Assembly: GCA_025454475.1 (NCBI GenBank)
Contig: JALOOJ010000010.1
Coordinates: 1 to 41,041 of the forward strand
Length of the DNA stretch: 41,041 bases
Reading direction: 5' to 3'
DNA from: Anaerolineae bacterium
GTDB taxonomy: Bacteria > Chloroflexota > Anaerolineae > B4-G1 > SLSP01
Of the stretch, positions 16,701 to 24,181 are shown in pieces; the stretch's first letter is position 1; each line of letters starts with the position of its first letter. The notes under the pieces were generated by a model. The model had not been told where the DNA came from. It saw nothing but the letters and a program-made list of their open reading frames with translations, and ran no database searches. The position numbers and the translations under genes were made by a program.

Positions 16701-18030
16701 TCCATCCGAGCTCGCCGCTGAAATCGGCGCCGCTGCTCGCCATTCCTGAGGCCGTCGCTAATGGCCAATCCCAGCCGCTCCAGTAGGCGGTCACATCTGA
16801 GGAGCTATCGGCGAACAGGTTGGGTGTAACGAGGGTGTTGTTCCCCGCGTCATAGGGCTGCACACCGCTGAACCGCTTGAACGGCGTGATCTTCCCATCT
16901 CCCAGAGCACCCTGAGGTGCGTTCAGCGGCACGACCTGGTTCGGGTCTATGGTATCTCTTACGGTGAGGAAGGTCGTCGCGCCGTTCCACCAGCGATAGA
17001 CGGGGTTGACCTCGCTCTCGTTGCTGAAGGAGCCCATCTGGGTGTCGTAGACGACGTTGCCCGCTGCGTCTGTCTCGATGGTAGGCTGGCCCGCGGCGTT
17101 CACGATGCCGGCGGTCGACCAGTCCCACGTGAGCCTGAGCGCCTGCCCACGAGCGATCTCGGGGATGTGGCACGTCTGGCACGCCACAGACTCTGTGTGC
17201 TGTGTCAGGGCTGCGCGGCGAGGGCTATCCTGGTGGGGCGCGTTTTCGCCAGTGTGGCAGTCGTCACACGTGACGGGCGCCTCACCACCGTAGAGCCGGC
17301 CGGCGATCGCGTGGTCCTGGCCGCCGTGGCAACTGACGCAGCTGAAGCCCAGGCCGTCCGTGCCCATGTGGACATCCAGCTCGCGGCTCGGTGCGCTCAA
17401 CGCGGCGTCCAGGTTGCCGTGCCTGACGGCGTCGTCACCATCCGCAAAGTGACACGATCCGCAGTTGGCGCGTCCGGGGGCCGCAACGCTCTGTGCTACC
17501 GCGGCAAGGTTCACGGGCTCCCAGAGGTCACCGGACCCCGGTGGGAACTCGCGAGCCTCGCCGAGGACCACGTAACCTGCCGCGGTCGGGAACTTGCGGT
17601 AGGTCCCTGTGCTGTCGTGGCAGACCAGGCAGTCAACGTCAACCTCGGTCGCGGTCTCGAAGAACGATGGGCCTGTGTAGCCATAGCCCACGTGACACGA
17701 CGCACACCGGGGCTCGTTTCCAGCGATCGCCATCAGCGTGTTGTTGATGACGACGTTCTTACCAAGCTGCCGCCCCGTGACAGGATCGGTGGCCTCCCAC
17801 GACCAGTGAGAGGAGGCCATCACCTCTTGCCCGGCGAGGTAGTGGCACGTCAGGCAGGCTGCTGTGACCTCCTGTGGGGCGGTGAAGGGGCCGGCTAGCA
17901 CCGTGAAATGGCTGTGGTCCTGCGTGTCGTTCTGGGCGGCTGCGGGCTCACCGGCCGCAAACACGACGCCGGCGCACAGCAGCGCGATCGCCGCGATGAA
18001 GAGAGTCCAACCCCTGGGTGGAGACTGCAT
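13741..18030 (-). CDS. 24-haem cytochrome: OTR-like octahaem x2, two TM helices, NapC/NirT-like octahaem module
   Basis: The protein has 1429 residues from the ATG at 18030 (AGGAG eight bases upstream; signal peptide about 1-32). Haem sites by first Cys are: module 1 at 59, 109, 134, 190, 231, 255, 284, 465; module 2 at 514, 584, 611, 655, 689, 714, 738, 885; module 3 at 1031 (CGELCH, CX3CH), 1055, 1104, 1210, 1325, 1347, 1394 and 1404 (CANQNCH, CX4CH). All others are CxxCH. Modules 1 and 2 are a tandem duplication sharing the SHWSW/THYSW, VYRWWNG and NHxVAPAxEAL blocks. They resemble octahaem tetrathionate reductase (OTR), which reduces tetrathionate, nitrite or hydroxylamine in vitro. Helices at about 954-979 and 1001-1023 flank a basic cytoplasmic loop. 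Module 3 begins like NapC/NirT quinol dehydrogenases. Predicted role: membrane-bound quinol-to-acceptor electron transfer outside the cytoplasmic membrane. The domain reading is strong; the substrate is not known. Confidence 0.92.
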   Translation of the reverse strand: MQSPPRGWTLFIAAIALLCAGVVFAAGEPAAAQNDTQDHSHFTVLAGPFTAPQEVTAACLTCHYLAGQEVMASSHWSWEATDPVTGRQLGKNVVINNTLMAIAGNEPRCASCHVGYGYTGPSFFETATEVDVDCLVCHDSTGTYRKFPTAAGYVVLGEAREFPPGSGDLWEPVNLAAVAQSVAAPGRANCGSCHFADGDDAVRHGNLDAALSAPSRELDVHMGTDGLGFSCVSCHGGQDHAIAGRLYGGEAPVTCDDCHTGENAPHQDSPRRAALTQHTESVACQTCHIPEIARGQALRLTWDWSTAGIVNAAGQPTIETDAAGNVVYDTQMGSFSNESEVNPVYRWWNGATTFLTVRDTIDPNQVVPLNAPQGALGDGKITPFKRFSGVQPYDAGNNTLVTPNLFADSSSDVTAYWSGWDWPLATASGMASSGADFSGELGWITTEMLWAQNHGVAPAEEALACTDCHTRGGRLGFLALGFEPERARFLSALAEPDAGSPHSNLTRYDGPETCLTCHPEAGAEVAGSTHYSWLGVAQSVDQGAGSVIGANSAFVGLPTAVAETNWLDLLQPQDPGKPAQLGGCAQCHVGVGNRPNPPDALTEADGRNVDCLMCHGPNYARTVANVNGVLRIVPAPGIDVLEVVRNVQSPTSATCLRCHESILGGPGAEHGASPTLGNRDIHVSSGLQCVDCHHADGHDFPGSGSDEPGLALDCTTCHDGDHPTGFTAIDRHLDRVACQTCHIPAVARDPAYPALVAQDWTQSLLQENGLYTPVSELESGVVPVYRWWNGDAQGPDGPIGSIDDATARLAPWRAVVSSVPADAASGDAIPISVSTFAITGDLNAAVADGVVAAGVDYSGNWAPTTSELLFTLNHQVAPASEALRCPDCHTHDQGRLDFAALGYAEVRATDLFRAAPSDTPDAPPESRTTPQYRIEGRAYVGELDQALAERRQSLNLSLGIIGGIVGGFLLAILLAALVLRNRSVTRKGAVGWLREHRRGTATMVLLVLGSALVGWVSLHYLLEFTASTEFCGELCHATRAEYVTYHTSLHANVDCAECHVGPGLGAEFNAKLNGLRELWLYTTNSWERPIPSPVETLRPARDVCEVCHWPEVFYADRAIEIPHFANDEDNSRSTTTMLLKIGGGTERAGQGQGIHWHIENKVEYVATDPQRQIIPWVRAEIDGKVVTYVDVTNPLTEDQLAQYEVREMDCIDCHNRASHIFRSSNEMLDEALANGVLPTDLPYLRREAWNALEAGPDEEAAIQAIEAIPAFYQASYPSIYGTQQDVLADVVQELKDMYAISHFPKEQVFSTTYPDNLAHLEDPGCFRCHNGKHYAQADGDQSIRLHCTICHTIPQTVEEGEPAPEIKLGPAWQPPTHLSSTWIADHRYTFDGSCVDCHEEETFCANQNCHGRSWPYVNLSVSNPPFAFP

Positions 18031-18274
18031 CTTGCACACTCCTGCCATAGAGTTCGGGCTTGGATGTGGGCAGCCCCAGTAGAAGCGCGCCTGGATACTA
18101 TGGGAACCCAGAACGCGCGTGATAATGAGCATGAGCCAACGATATGGCATCGATCGCCATCATAGAGCCAAGCCGGGGAAAGCACAACTGCGAGAAGGCC
18201 GAGTTCCTCTGTTTAGGCGCCGAGGACTCCCGAAGCTCCCCGGCACTGCCGACGGTGTCCGGCATCGACGACGG

Positions 18275-20461
18275 CTAGGGTCGAACCATCGCCGTCATAT
18301 CGACGGTGTTCTGGTCGCCCACGCTCGCGAGCGTATCATACAGAAGCTGCAGCACGTACTCGCCATTGTGGGCGAACGCTCCTGGGTCCTTGTGTACGTA
18401 CTGGTAGTTGTACGCAGCTCGAAGCAGACGCGGGGTCCAGCCTGTGTAGGCATTGGCACGGTCGATCTCGTCCGCGTCGACCAGACCGTTGGCATTCAGG
18501 TCCTTGAAGAAGTAGGGACTGTCGTCGCCGTAGACGATCGGCGCCCCAAGCGCGGTTGCCGCGTAGTCCAACATAGCTGCGTAGACCGCTTCCTCCATCG
18601 TGGCGATCTCTTCGGCGAGGCCCTCCTCGGTGTCGCCGTCGCCGTCGAAGTCCGCCTCCGACATGCGGATGGTTTCGACATCCTCCGTCTTGTGGCAGGT
18701 CCTGCACCTCTCGGTGTCCACCGCCAGGCCGTGCACGTTGTGGCAGTCAACGCACGTCTCCGCGCCCTCCACGTGCTCGCGCTGGCCGGCGTACTCCTGC
18801 CCGGCGTACTCATAGCCTCCATGAGCATCCCCGCCCAGCAGCGTTGCGCCGGCGGCAAAATAGTGGACGTTGACGAAGGGCTGATCCGTCATCGCGTCAT
18901 CGTCGCCCAGGCCGGCAATGACGCGATCGACGGAGGGGCCTGACTCGCGGCCCTGGTGGCAGCTCATGCAGACGTTGCTGTTGGGGTTGCCGCTGTCGAG
19001 GACAGCGCCGCTGGGGAACCGCACGGTCGTCACTACCCGCGGAGCGAAGTCCTCTGACGCGGGATCGTGGCAGGTGGTACAGGCCAGGCCTGCGGCAGGT
19101 GCGGCGGATACGGTCACACCGTCTTTGAGATACGTAGGCAGTCCTGTCGTGCTGTGGCATCTGGCGCACCCGGCACGGACCTCGCCAGCTCCATCAAAGT
19201 ACCGGAAGGCGTACTCAGAACTGGCGAAGTGCCCCGCGTCGATTCGGTGTGCGGAACTCAGGTCGACCGGGCTGGTGAGGACGCTGTTGAGGTCGGTGAT
19301 GCTGTCGTAGAGCAGCTCGATGATGTACTTGCCGCCGTGGGCGAAGGCGCCCGGATCCTTCACCGATAGATGCAAGTTGTAGGCGGCCTTCGCGAGTCTG
19401 CCGGTGAAGCTGGCATAGCCGTTGTCGCGGGAGGCCTCAGCCTCGTCGACAGCGCCATTCGCATTCGTGTCAGTTAGGAAGTAGGGGTACGCGTCCGGGC
19501 TGTAAGCGATCGCATTTCCCGTCACCTCCTTGCTGTAGGCTTGCATGGCCTCGGTGAGCATCGCCTGCAGCCCTTCGATCTCGTAGTACACCCCCTCTTC
19601 GGTGTCGCCGTCGCCATCGTAGTCGACTTGGGATCCCATCGTGCGAACGTTCTTGAGGGCGTCGACCGTGGTCACACCCTCGTGGCATTCGCTGCAGCGG
19701 TCGATGCGGATTTCGAGAGTATGGGGCTGGTGACAGTCGATGCACGTGTCGAGGCCGCCTGCGTGGTCGAACTTCACATCGTAGGCCTGGTTAGCATACT
19801 CGTACCCACCCATCGCCCACGTCCCGTACTGCGTTGCCGAAGCGGCAAAGTAGTGGATGTTGGTGAAACGAAGGTCCGCGCTGGAGACGTCCATGTCGGA
19901 CAGGGCGGCGGCCTCGATGGCAGCGTCCACGGTGGCGCCTGCAGCGCGACCTTGGTGACACTGCATGCAGCGGGCCTCGTCACCCAGACCGGTGACCTCC
20001 AGCCCCGATGGGAAGACGACGTTGGTAAGGATCACTGTGGCATCATTGTGGCAGGCGACGCACGTGATTACCGATCCGATCGCCGCGGCCTGGTCCACAA
20101 CACCCGCCGGGCTGCCATCCGCCCCAAGATAGTCCTGGTAGCCGTAGGTGCTGTGGCAACGTGCGCAGTCTTCCGGGACTACTGCGGGATCGTCCTCGTT
20201 CCAGTGCACGAAGGCTTCGGCGGCGGCGTCGGCATGGGGGGAGGACAGCCATTGGCCCTCGAAGGGCGCAGATACGGAGGAAGGGCACTCGGGCGGTTCG
20301 GGGCAGATGATAGGCTCTGGACAGGCTGCCTCTGGCGTGCAGGCCGTCGTCGGCGGTGGTGTCAGCTCCGTTGGCGCCTGCTTCTCCGCGTTGCACCCGG
20401 CCAGCGCCAGGCCGATCAAGACCATCATCGGCAGCAGGACGAACACTCTACGTGGCTGCAT
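18275..20461 (-). CDS. Decahaem c-type lipoprotein with duplicated pentahaem/EF-hand modules
   Basis: The protein has 728 residues. The ATG at 20461 follows GGAGGG and opens a lipoprotein signal with lipobox LALAGC (lipidated C23). A Pro/Glu-rich tether follows with Cys at 41, 47, 53 and 59. Ten CxxCH sites fall in two sets of five: 99, 134, 165, 240, 256 and 432, 461, 498, 570, 586. Each pentahaem set is followed by two calcium-loop motifs: DYDGDGDTEE (from D280) and DTNANGAVDEAE (from D331) in the first half, with counterparts from D604 and D654 in the second. Each half ends with a shared helical block containing KDPGAFAH. It should be a surface- or membrane-anchored electron carrier. It lies 244 bp upstream of the 24-haem gene on the same strand, and the two are probably partners. 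I do not recognise a named family for the whole protein. Confidence 0.88.
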   Translation of the reverse strand: MQPRRVFVLLPMMVLIGLALAGCNAEKQAPTELTPPPTTACTPEAACPEPIICPEPPECPSSVSAPFEGQWLSSPHADAAAEAFVHWNEDDPAVVPEDCARCHSTYGYQDYLGADGSPAGVVDQAAAIGSVITCVACHNDATVILTNVVFPSGLEVTGLGDEARCMQCHQGRAAGATVDAAIEAAALSDMDVSSADLRFTNIHYFAASATQYGTWAMGGYEYANQAYDVKFDHAGGLDTCIDCHQPHTLEIRIDRCSECHEGVTTVDALKNVRTMGSQVDYDGDGDTEEGVYYEIEGLQAMLTEAMQAYSKEVTGNAIAYSPDAYPYFLTDTNANGAVDEAEASRDNGYASFTGRLAKAAYNLHLSVKDPGAFAHGGKYIIELLYDSITDLNSVLTSPVDLSSAHRIDAGHFASSEYAFRYFDGAGEVRAGCARCHSTTGLPTYLKDGVTVSAAPAAGLACTTCHDPASEDFAPRVVTTVRFPSGAVLDSGNPNSNVCMSCHQGRESGPSVDRVIAGLGDDDAMTDQPFVNVHYFAAGATLLGGDAHGGYEYAGQEYAGQREHVEGAETCVDCHNVHGLAVDTERCRTCHKTEDVETIRMSEADFDGDGDTEEGLAEEIATMEEAVYAAMLDYAATALGAPIVYGDDSPYFFKDLNANGLVDADEIDRANAYTGWTPRLLRAAYNYQYVHKDPGAFAHNGEYVLQLLYDTLASVGDQNTVDMTAMVRP

Positions 20462-20571
20462 GGGCGCCCTCCGATCTCGATAGGGGCTGCAGCGTGACCA
20501 GCACACCCACGTTCAGGGCTGTGTGCCGAGGGCGGCTCCACGGCAGCCTGGTGTCTAGGGAATCAGCCTAT

Positions 20572-20577
20572 ATTATA
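20572..20577 (-). promoter_or_regulatory. -10 element (TATAAT) of the multihaem cytochrome operon
   Basis: The minus strand reads CGCTATAATATAGG here, an exact -10 consensus about 110 nt before the lipoprotein ATG. No convincing -35 is found 16-18 bp upstream, so an activator may be needed. The downstream 244-bp gap before the 24-haem gene shows no promoter as good as this one. Confidence 0.5.
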
Positions 20578-20700
20578 GCGCGATTTCCGATCTCATCGGC
20601 ACCCATCTGCTACTCGCTCGGCAAGTGCTGGAGTAGATCAGCCGGTCGCTTCGCGAGACCACCGAGGCGTGCGCCCTGCGTTAGCCAACCTGGAATGCCC

Positions 20701-20728
20701 TTGTGCCTCGCGGGATGTCGTGTATCCT
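20701..20728 (+). promoter_or_regulatory. Possible promoter of the ccm operon
   Basis: TTGTGC (20701-20706), a 16-bp spacer and TATCCT (20723-20728) lie about 55 nt before the ccmE ATG. Both boxes match consensus only partly, so this is a weak call. Confidence 0.25.
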
Positions 20729-20783
20729 CTGCTGTCATTAACCTGCTGTGTCGGACCAGTCTGCTTGACGTCTTGGGGGGACT

Positions 20784-21266
20784 ATGCGGAATCGAAGCAC
20801 GTTCATTGTTGCCGGGCTGCTGGTAGTTGCCGCCGTTGTGTACCTGATTATCTCGAGTACCGGCACGACAGCCCAGTACTTCCTCACTGTGGCGGAGCTG
20901 CGGGCGATGGGCGAACAGGCATACGAGCGGAACGTTACCGTGTCCGGCGCCGTCCTCGGCGAGACCATCTCGTATGACGCTATGCGTCCCCAAGTCACCT
21001 TCACGATCGTCCAGGTGCCGGCCGATCCTGACGAGGTGGAAGCAGCCGGAGGCTTGGCACAGGTGCTCCACGACGCTACCCTCGATGCTTCGCGGCCGCG
21101 GCTCGAAGTTGTCTACGACAGTGTGAAACCAGACCTTCTCACCAATGAGGCGCAGGCGATCGTGCGTGGCAAGTTGCGTGAGGATGGTCGTTTTCTGGCC
21201 GATGAGCTGCTGCTAAAATGTCCCTCGCGATATGAGGACGCGATTCCTGAGCAGACGGGGGACTAG
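20784..21266 (+). CDS. ccmE: CcmE haem chaperone, Cys (CxxxY) type
   Basis: The product has 160 residues: a short cytoplasmic start, one membrane helix (about 6-25) and an outward-facing OB-fold beta domain. CcmE takes haem from CcmABCD and hands it to CcmF for attachment to apocytochromes. Classical CcmE binds haem through His in a HxxxY motif; here the site is KCPSRYE, with C146 and Y150. This CxxxY variant is known from archaea and from Desulfovibrio, where it goes with a reduced Ccm set lacking CcmH. The first gene of the ccm operon, it is followed directly by ccmF-ccmG (stop at 21264-21266, next ATG at 21267). Confidence 0.9.
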   Translation: MRNRSTFIVAGLLVVAAVVYLIISSTGTTAQYFLTVAELRAMGEQAYERNVTVSGAVLGETISYDAMRPQVTFTIVQVPADPDEVEAAGGLAQVLHDATLDASRPRLEVVYDSVKPDLLTNEAQAIVRGKLREDGRFLADELLLKCPSRYEDAIPEQTGD

Positions 21267-23777
21267 ATGATTTCCGAGATTGGGCAGAACCTGGTTGGGC
21301 TGTCGCTGATCCTGTCACTCTACTGCGCAGTCGCGGCATACTGGGGAATTCGCCGCAGGGACGACCGCTGGGCCCTGAGTGCACAGCGAGGGATGATCGC
21401 GCTGGCAGGACTGCTTGGGGCGGCGCTATTACTGCTTCTGTTGGCGTTCCTGACTGATGACTTCGCGGTGCGATATGTGGCGCAGCACTCGGCCACGTTC
21501 ATCCCTGTCTACCTGAAGATCTCCGCAGTCTGGGCTGGGCAGGAGGGTTCACTGCTGTTGTGGTGCGCGATGCAGGCTCTCTTCGCGGCACTCGCTACGG
21601 CGCGTCCGTCCGAGAAGGCGCGCCCGCTGGTGCCGTGGGCCACGGTGTTCCTCAGTCTCATCACGGCCTTCTTCGTCGCCGTGACGGCGCTGCTCTCCAA
21701 CCCGTTTGTCCCTTCAGGCGTGGCGCTCACGCAGGGCCAAGGTCTCAACCCACTCCTGCGCCATCCGGGTATGATCTTTCATCCCCCAGCGCTCTATGTG
21801 GGGTACGTTGGGCTGGCGGTGCCCTTTGCCTTTGCCATGGGTGCGCTTGTTACCCGAAAACTGGAGGACTGGACTGCCGCTATGCGGACCTGGACCCTGG
21901 TCGCGTGGCTGGGGCTCGGGGTGGGGCTTCTTCTGGGGATGCGCTGGGCGTACGATGTTCTGGGTTGGGGCGGTTACTGGGGGTGGGATCCGGTTGAGAA
22001 TGCGGGGTTACTGCCCTGGTTTACGGCCACGGCGCTCGTGCACGGGGCGGTGATGCAGGAAGAGAGGCGGGGATTTCAGGTCTGGAACGTGCTGCTTGCG
22101 GTGTTCTCGTTCGCGTTAGTGCTGTTTGGGACCTTCGCGACCCGCAGTGGGATGATCCAGTCGGTTCATGCCTATGCGCAGTCAGACCTGGGCAGTTATT
22201 TCCTGTCCGCGATCGCTGTGACCCTCATCGGCTCGTTCGCGCTCTTGCTGAGCCGGCGCAAGGTGCTCGCGTCGCCGGCCAACCTGGAGACGTTACTCTC
22301 GCGCGATGGAATGTTCTTCCTCACGTTGGTTGTGCTCTCGTTGCTGGCGTTCTCGGTTTTCATCGGTAGCGTGCTGCCAACGATCACGGCGCTCGGAAGC
22401 GCGACGGGGCTAGGAAGCGCGGGGGCGCTTGCATCGCGGCGCTTCGAGGCGGGTCCGGCGTGGTTTGACCGCGTGACTGGCCCGCAGTTCGGCCTGTTGG
22501 TCCTGCTGATCGGAGTCTGTCCGCTCCTGGGACGTGCCACCGCGGCACTCTCCCGACTCAAGGCACGCGCGTGGCTGCTCGTCGTCGGCGCCCTGGGCGT
22601 TCCACTCGTGCTGGCTGCTGCAGGGCTCACCCAGGCGGTATCTCTGGTCGGGTTTTCGGTGGTGGGCCTCGCGGGCGTGGTTACGGTTGGCGAGATTGCG
22701 GATGGCGCGGCTGCGCGCAGCAGACGAACGCGCGAGGCTCCGCTCAACGCGCTGTGGCACCTCATTCGGTTGCAGCGGCGCAAGTATGGCGGTTACCTCG
22801 TTCACGTTGGCGTGGTTCTGATGGCCATCGGTGTGATCGGGACACGGCTCTACCCGTTTGAGGTACAGCAGACCCTGCAGGTGGGGCAACCGTATGAGGT
22901 CGGTCGCTACACCCTCGTCTATGAGGAGCTCAGACAGGAGTTCGTCGACGACCACTCGCGCAACTATGCGACCATCTCCGTCTACGTGAACGGCGAGCCC
23001 GTTGCCGTGCTCGAACCGCGGCTCGATCGATACTCAGGCACCGACCAGTCACTCAACATTCCTGCCGTGCGCCCGATGGTGCGCGAGGATCTCTATCTGA
23101 TCCTCGCCGGATGGTCCGACGATGGGGCGATGGCCACGGTCAAGATCGTCATCAACTCCCTGGTGAACTTCCTCTGGTTGGGCGGGCTGGTGTTCCTGGC
23201 TGGTGGCGCTCTGGCGCTGTGGCCTTCGATGCAGAGCCGGACTATGTCGGTGGTGGCTGCCGTTGTGGGACTGTCGCTCCTTGCGGGGTCTGCGTGGGCA
23301 ATGTGGGGAGCGTCGCACGGGATGGCCTCGAACGAAGGTGGGCGTCCCCTGGCGGGACAAGAGGCGCCGGACTTTCGCCTCGCCCTGCTGGATGGCGGTA
23401 CTGTGTCACTCAAGCAGTTGCGGGGTCAGGTCGTCTTGGTCAACTTCTGGGCCTCTTGGTGCCCCCCATGCCAGGAAGAGATGCCCGCTCTGCAGGCAAC
23501 CTGGGAGGAGTTCAGCGACCGCGGTGTCAGCTACATCGGCATCGCTTATCAGGACGAGAGAGCTTCCATAGACGAGACCGTCGCGGCCTTTGGTACGACG
23601 TACCCGGTTGGTGTCGATGCCGGTGACAGTATTGCCAGCCTCTATGGCATCACTGGTGTTCCGGAGACGTTCATCGTAGATCAGGATGGGCGTGTTGCGT
23701 ATGTCCACATCGGGCCGGTGTCGGCAGACTTGGTGCGATCCGAACTGAGCGCTTTGCTTGCGTCGGTTGATAACTAG
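21267..23777 (+). CDS. ccmF: CcmF-CcmG fusion: haem lyase plus thioredoxin-like thiol reductase
   Basis: This is a single 836-residue reading frame. Residues 1 to about 655 are CcmF: many membrane helices and the haem-handling WWD signature at 234-241 (WGGYWGWD, then PVENAGLLPW). After the last CcmF helix a new helix (about 655-680) leads into a ResA/TlpA/CcmG thioredoxin domain with GQEAPDFRL, the redox site WCPPC (C732, C735) and the cis-Pro block GVPETFIVD. CcmF attaches haem to CxxCH motifs; CcmG keeps those cysteines reduced. The two are normally separate proteins. There is no stop, internal frame change or repeat at the junction, so the fusion looks real. It would place the thiol reductant beside the lyase. 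Confidence 0.9.
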   Translation: MISEIGQNLVGLSLILSLYCAVAAYWGIRRRDDRWALSAQRGMIALAGLLGAALLLLLLAFLTDDFAVRYVAQHSATFIPVYLKISAVWAGQEGSLLLWCAMQALFAALATARPSEKARPLVPWATVFLSLITAFFVAVTALLSNPFVPSGVALTQGQGLNPLLRHPGMIFHPPALYVGYVGLAVPFAFAMGALVTRKLEDWTAAMRTWTLVAWLGLGVGLLLGMRWAYDVLGWGGYWGWDPVENAGLLPWFTATALVHGAVMQEERRGFQVWNVLLAVFSFALVLFGTFATRSGMIQSVHAYAQSDLGSYFLSAIAVTLIGSFALLLSRRKVLASPANLETLLSRDGMFFLTLVVLSLLAFSVFIGSVLPTITALGSATGLGSAGALASRRFEAGPAWFDRVTGPQFGLLVLLIGVCPLLGRATAALSRLKARAWLLVVGALGVPLVLAAAGLTQAVSLVGFSVVGLAGVVTVGEIADGAAARSRRTREAPLNALWHLIRLQRRKYGGYLVHVGVVLMAIGVIGTRLYPFEVQQTLQVGQPYEVGRYTLVYEELRQEFVDDHSRNYATISVYVNGEPVAVLEPRLDRYSGTDQSLNIPAVRPMVREDLYLILAGWSDDGAMATVKIVINSLVNFLWLGGLVFLAGGALALWPSMQSRTMSVVAAVVGLSLLAGSAWAMWGASHGMASNEGGRPLAGQEAPDFRLALLDGGTVSLKQLRGQVVLVNFWASWCPPCQEEMPALQATWEEFSDRGVSYIGIAYQDERASIDETVAAFGTTYPVGVDAGDSIASLYGITGVPETFIVDQDGRVAYVHIGPVSADLVRSELSALLASVDN

Positions 23778-23791
23778 GGGATGGGTGGACC

Positions 23792-24181
23792 ATGAGCCTG
23801 GGAACAATCCTGGTGAGTCTTGCGGTGGTGGTGGGTGTAGGGGCCTACGTGGCCTGGCCATTTCGGCGCACGGACGCGCTCGGGGCTGAAGCTGACGTGG
23901 ATCGCGTGGTAGAGGCATGGGTGAGGCGTGTGCAGACTGAGGCAGCCAGAACTGAGGCCGTGGGCAACAAGGCTGAGGCAATGCCAGATAGTATGGCGCA
24001 GCCGGTAGAGTCCGTATCAGCTCGGGCTCCAGGCGGCTCTGCGGTCAGTGCCGCCGTAACCACCGACACTGACACCGACGAGCCGGCCAACTTCTGCCCG
24101 TATTGCGGTCGCCGAGTCGAGCCGGACCACATGTTCTGCCCAAGGTGCGGCAGGCAGCTCATGAAGCAAGAGGTGCGGTGA
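23792..24181 (+). CDS. Membrane-anchored zinc-ribbon protein in the ccm operon
   Basis: The protein has 129 residues. One N-terminal helix (about 3-22) is followed by a variable Ala/Glu/Thr-rich linker and a C-terminal zinc ribbon with C102-x2-C105 and C116-x2-C119 (CPYCGRR...CPRCGRQ). It lies 14 bp after ccmF-ccmG, and its TGA overlaps the next ATG (TGATG). The linker follows the only helix together with the ribbon, so both are on the same side; basic residues after the helix (WPFRR) favour the cytoplasm. It may help assemble the Ccm machinery. It does not look like CcmH, which has an LRCxxC motif. Function unknown. Confidence 0.75.
   Translation: MSLGTILVSLAVVVGVGAYVAWPFRRTDALGAEADVDRVVEAWVRRVQTEAARTEAVGNKAEAMPDSMAQPVESVSARAPGGSAVSAAVTTDTDTDEPANFCPYCGRRVEPDHMFCPRCGRQLMKQEVR

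Larger units (their letters stand above)
20462..20783. other. 322-bp divergent spacer between the cytochrome and ccm operons
   Basis: This non-coding stretch separates the decahaem lipoprotein gene (minus) from ccmE (plus). It contains an exact TATAAT reading on the minus strand (20572-20577) and a weaker promoter-like pair on the plus strand (TTGTGC at 20701, TATCCT at 20723). I see no RNA gene and no strong inverted repeat. As the only gap between the cytochromes and their maturation genes, it is the likely shared control region. Confidence 0.6.

Noticed and set aside
18031-18274. Possible promoter or regulatory RNA in the gap between the two cytochrome genes
   Set aside because: Only a short ATGGC/GCCAT palindrome and poor -10/-35 matches are present; no structure that I could defend.
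20462-20783. Haem- or redox-regulator binding site (FNR/CRP-like TTGAT-N4-ATCAA) in the divergent spacer
   Set aside because: No copy close to that consensus was found by eye on either strand.
23792-24181. Zinc-ribbon protein as a CcmH replacement with an LRCxxC thiol site
   Set aside because: Its Cys pairs are two CxxC knuckles of a zinc ribbon, probably cytoplasmic, and the LRCxxC context is absent.
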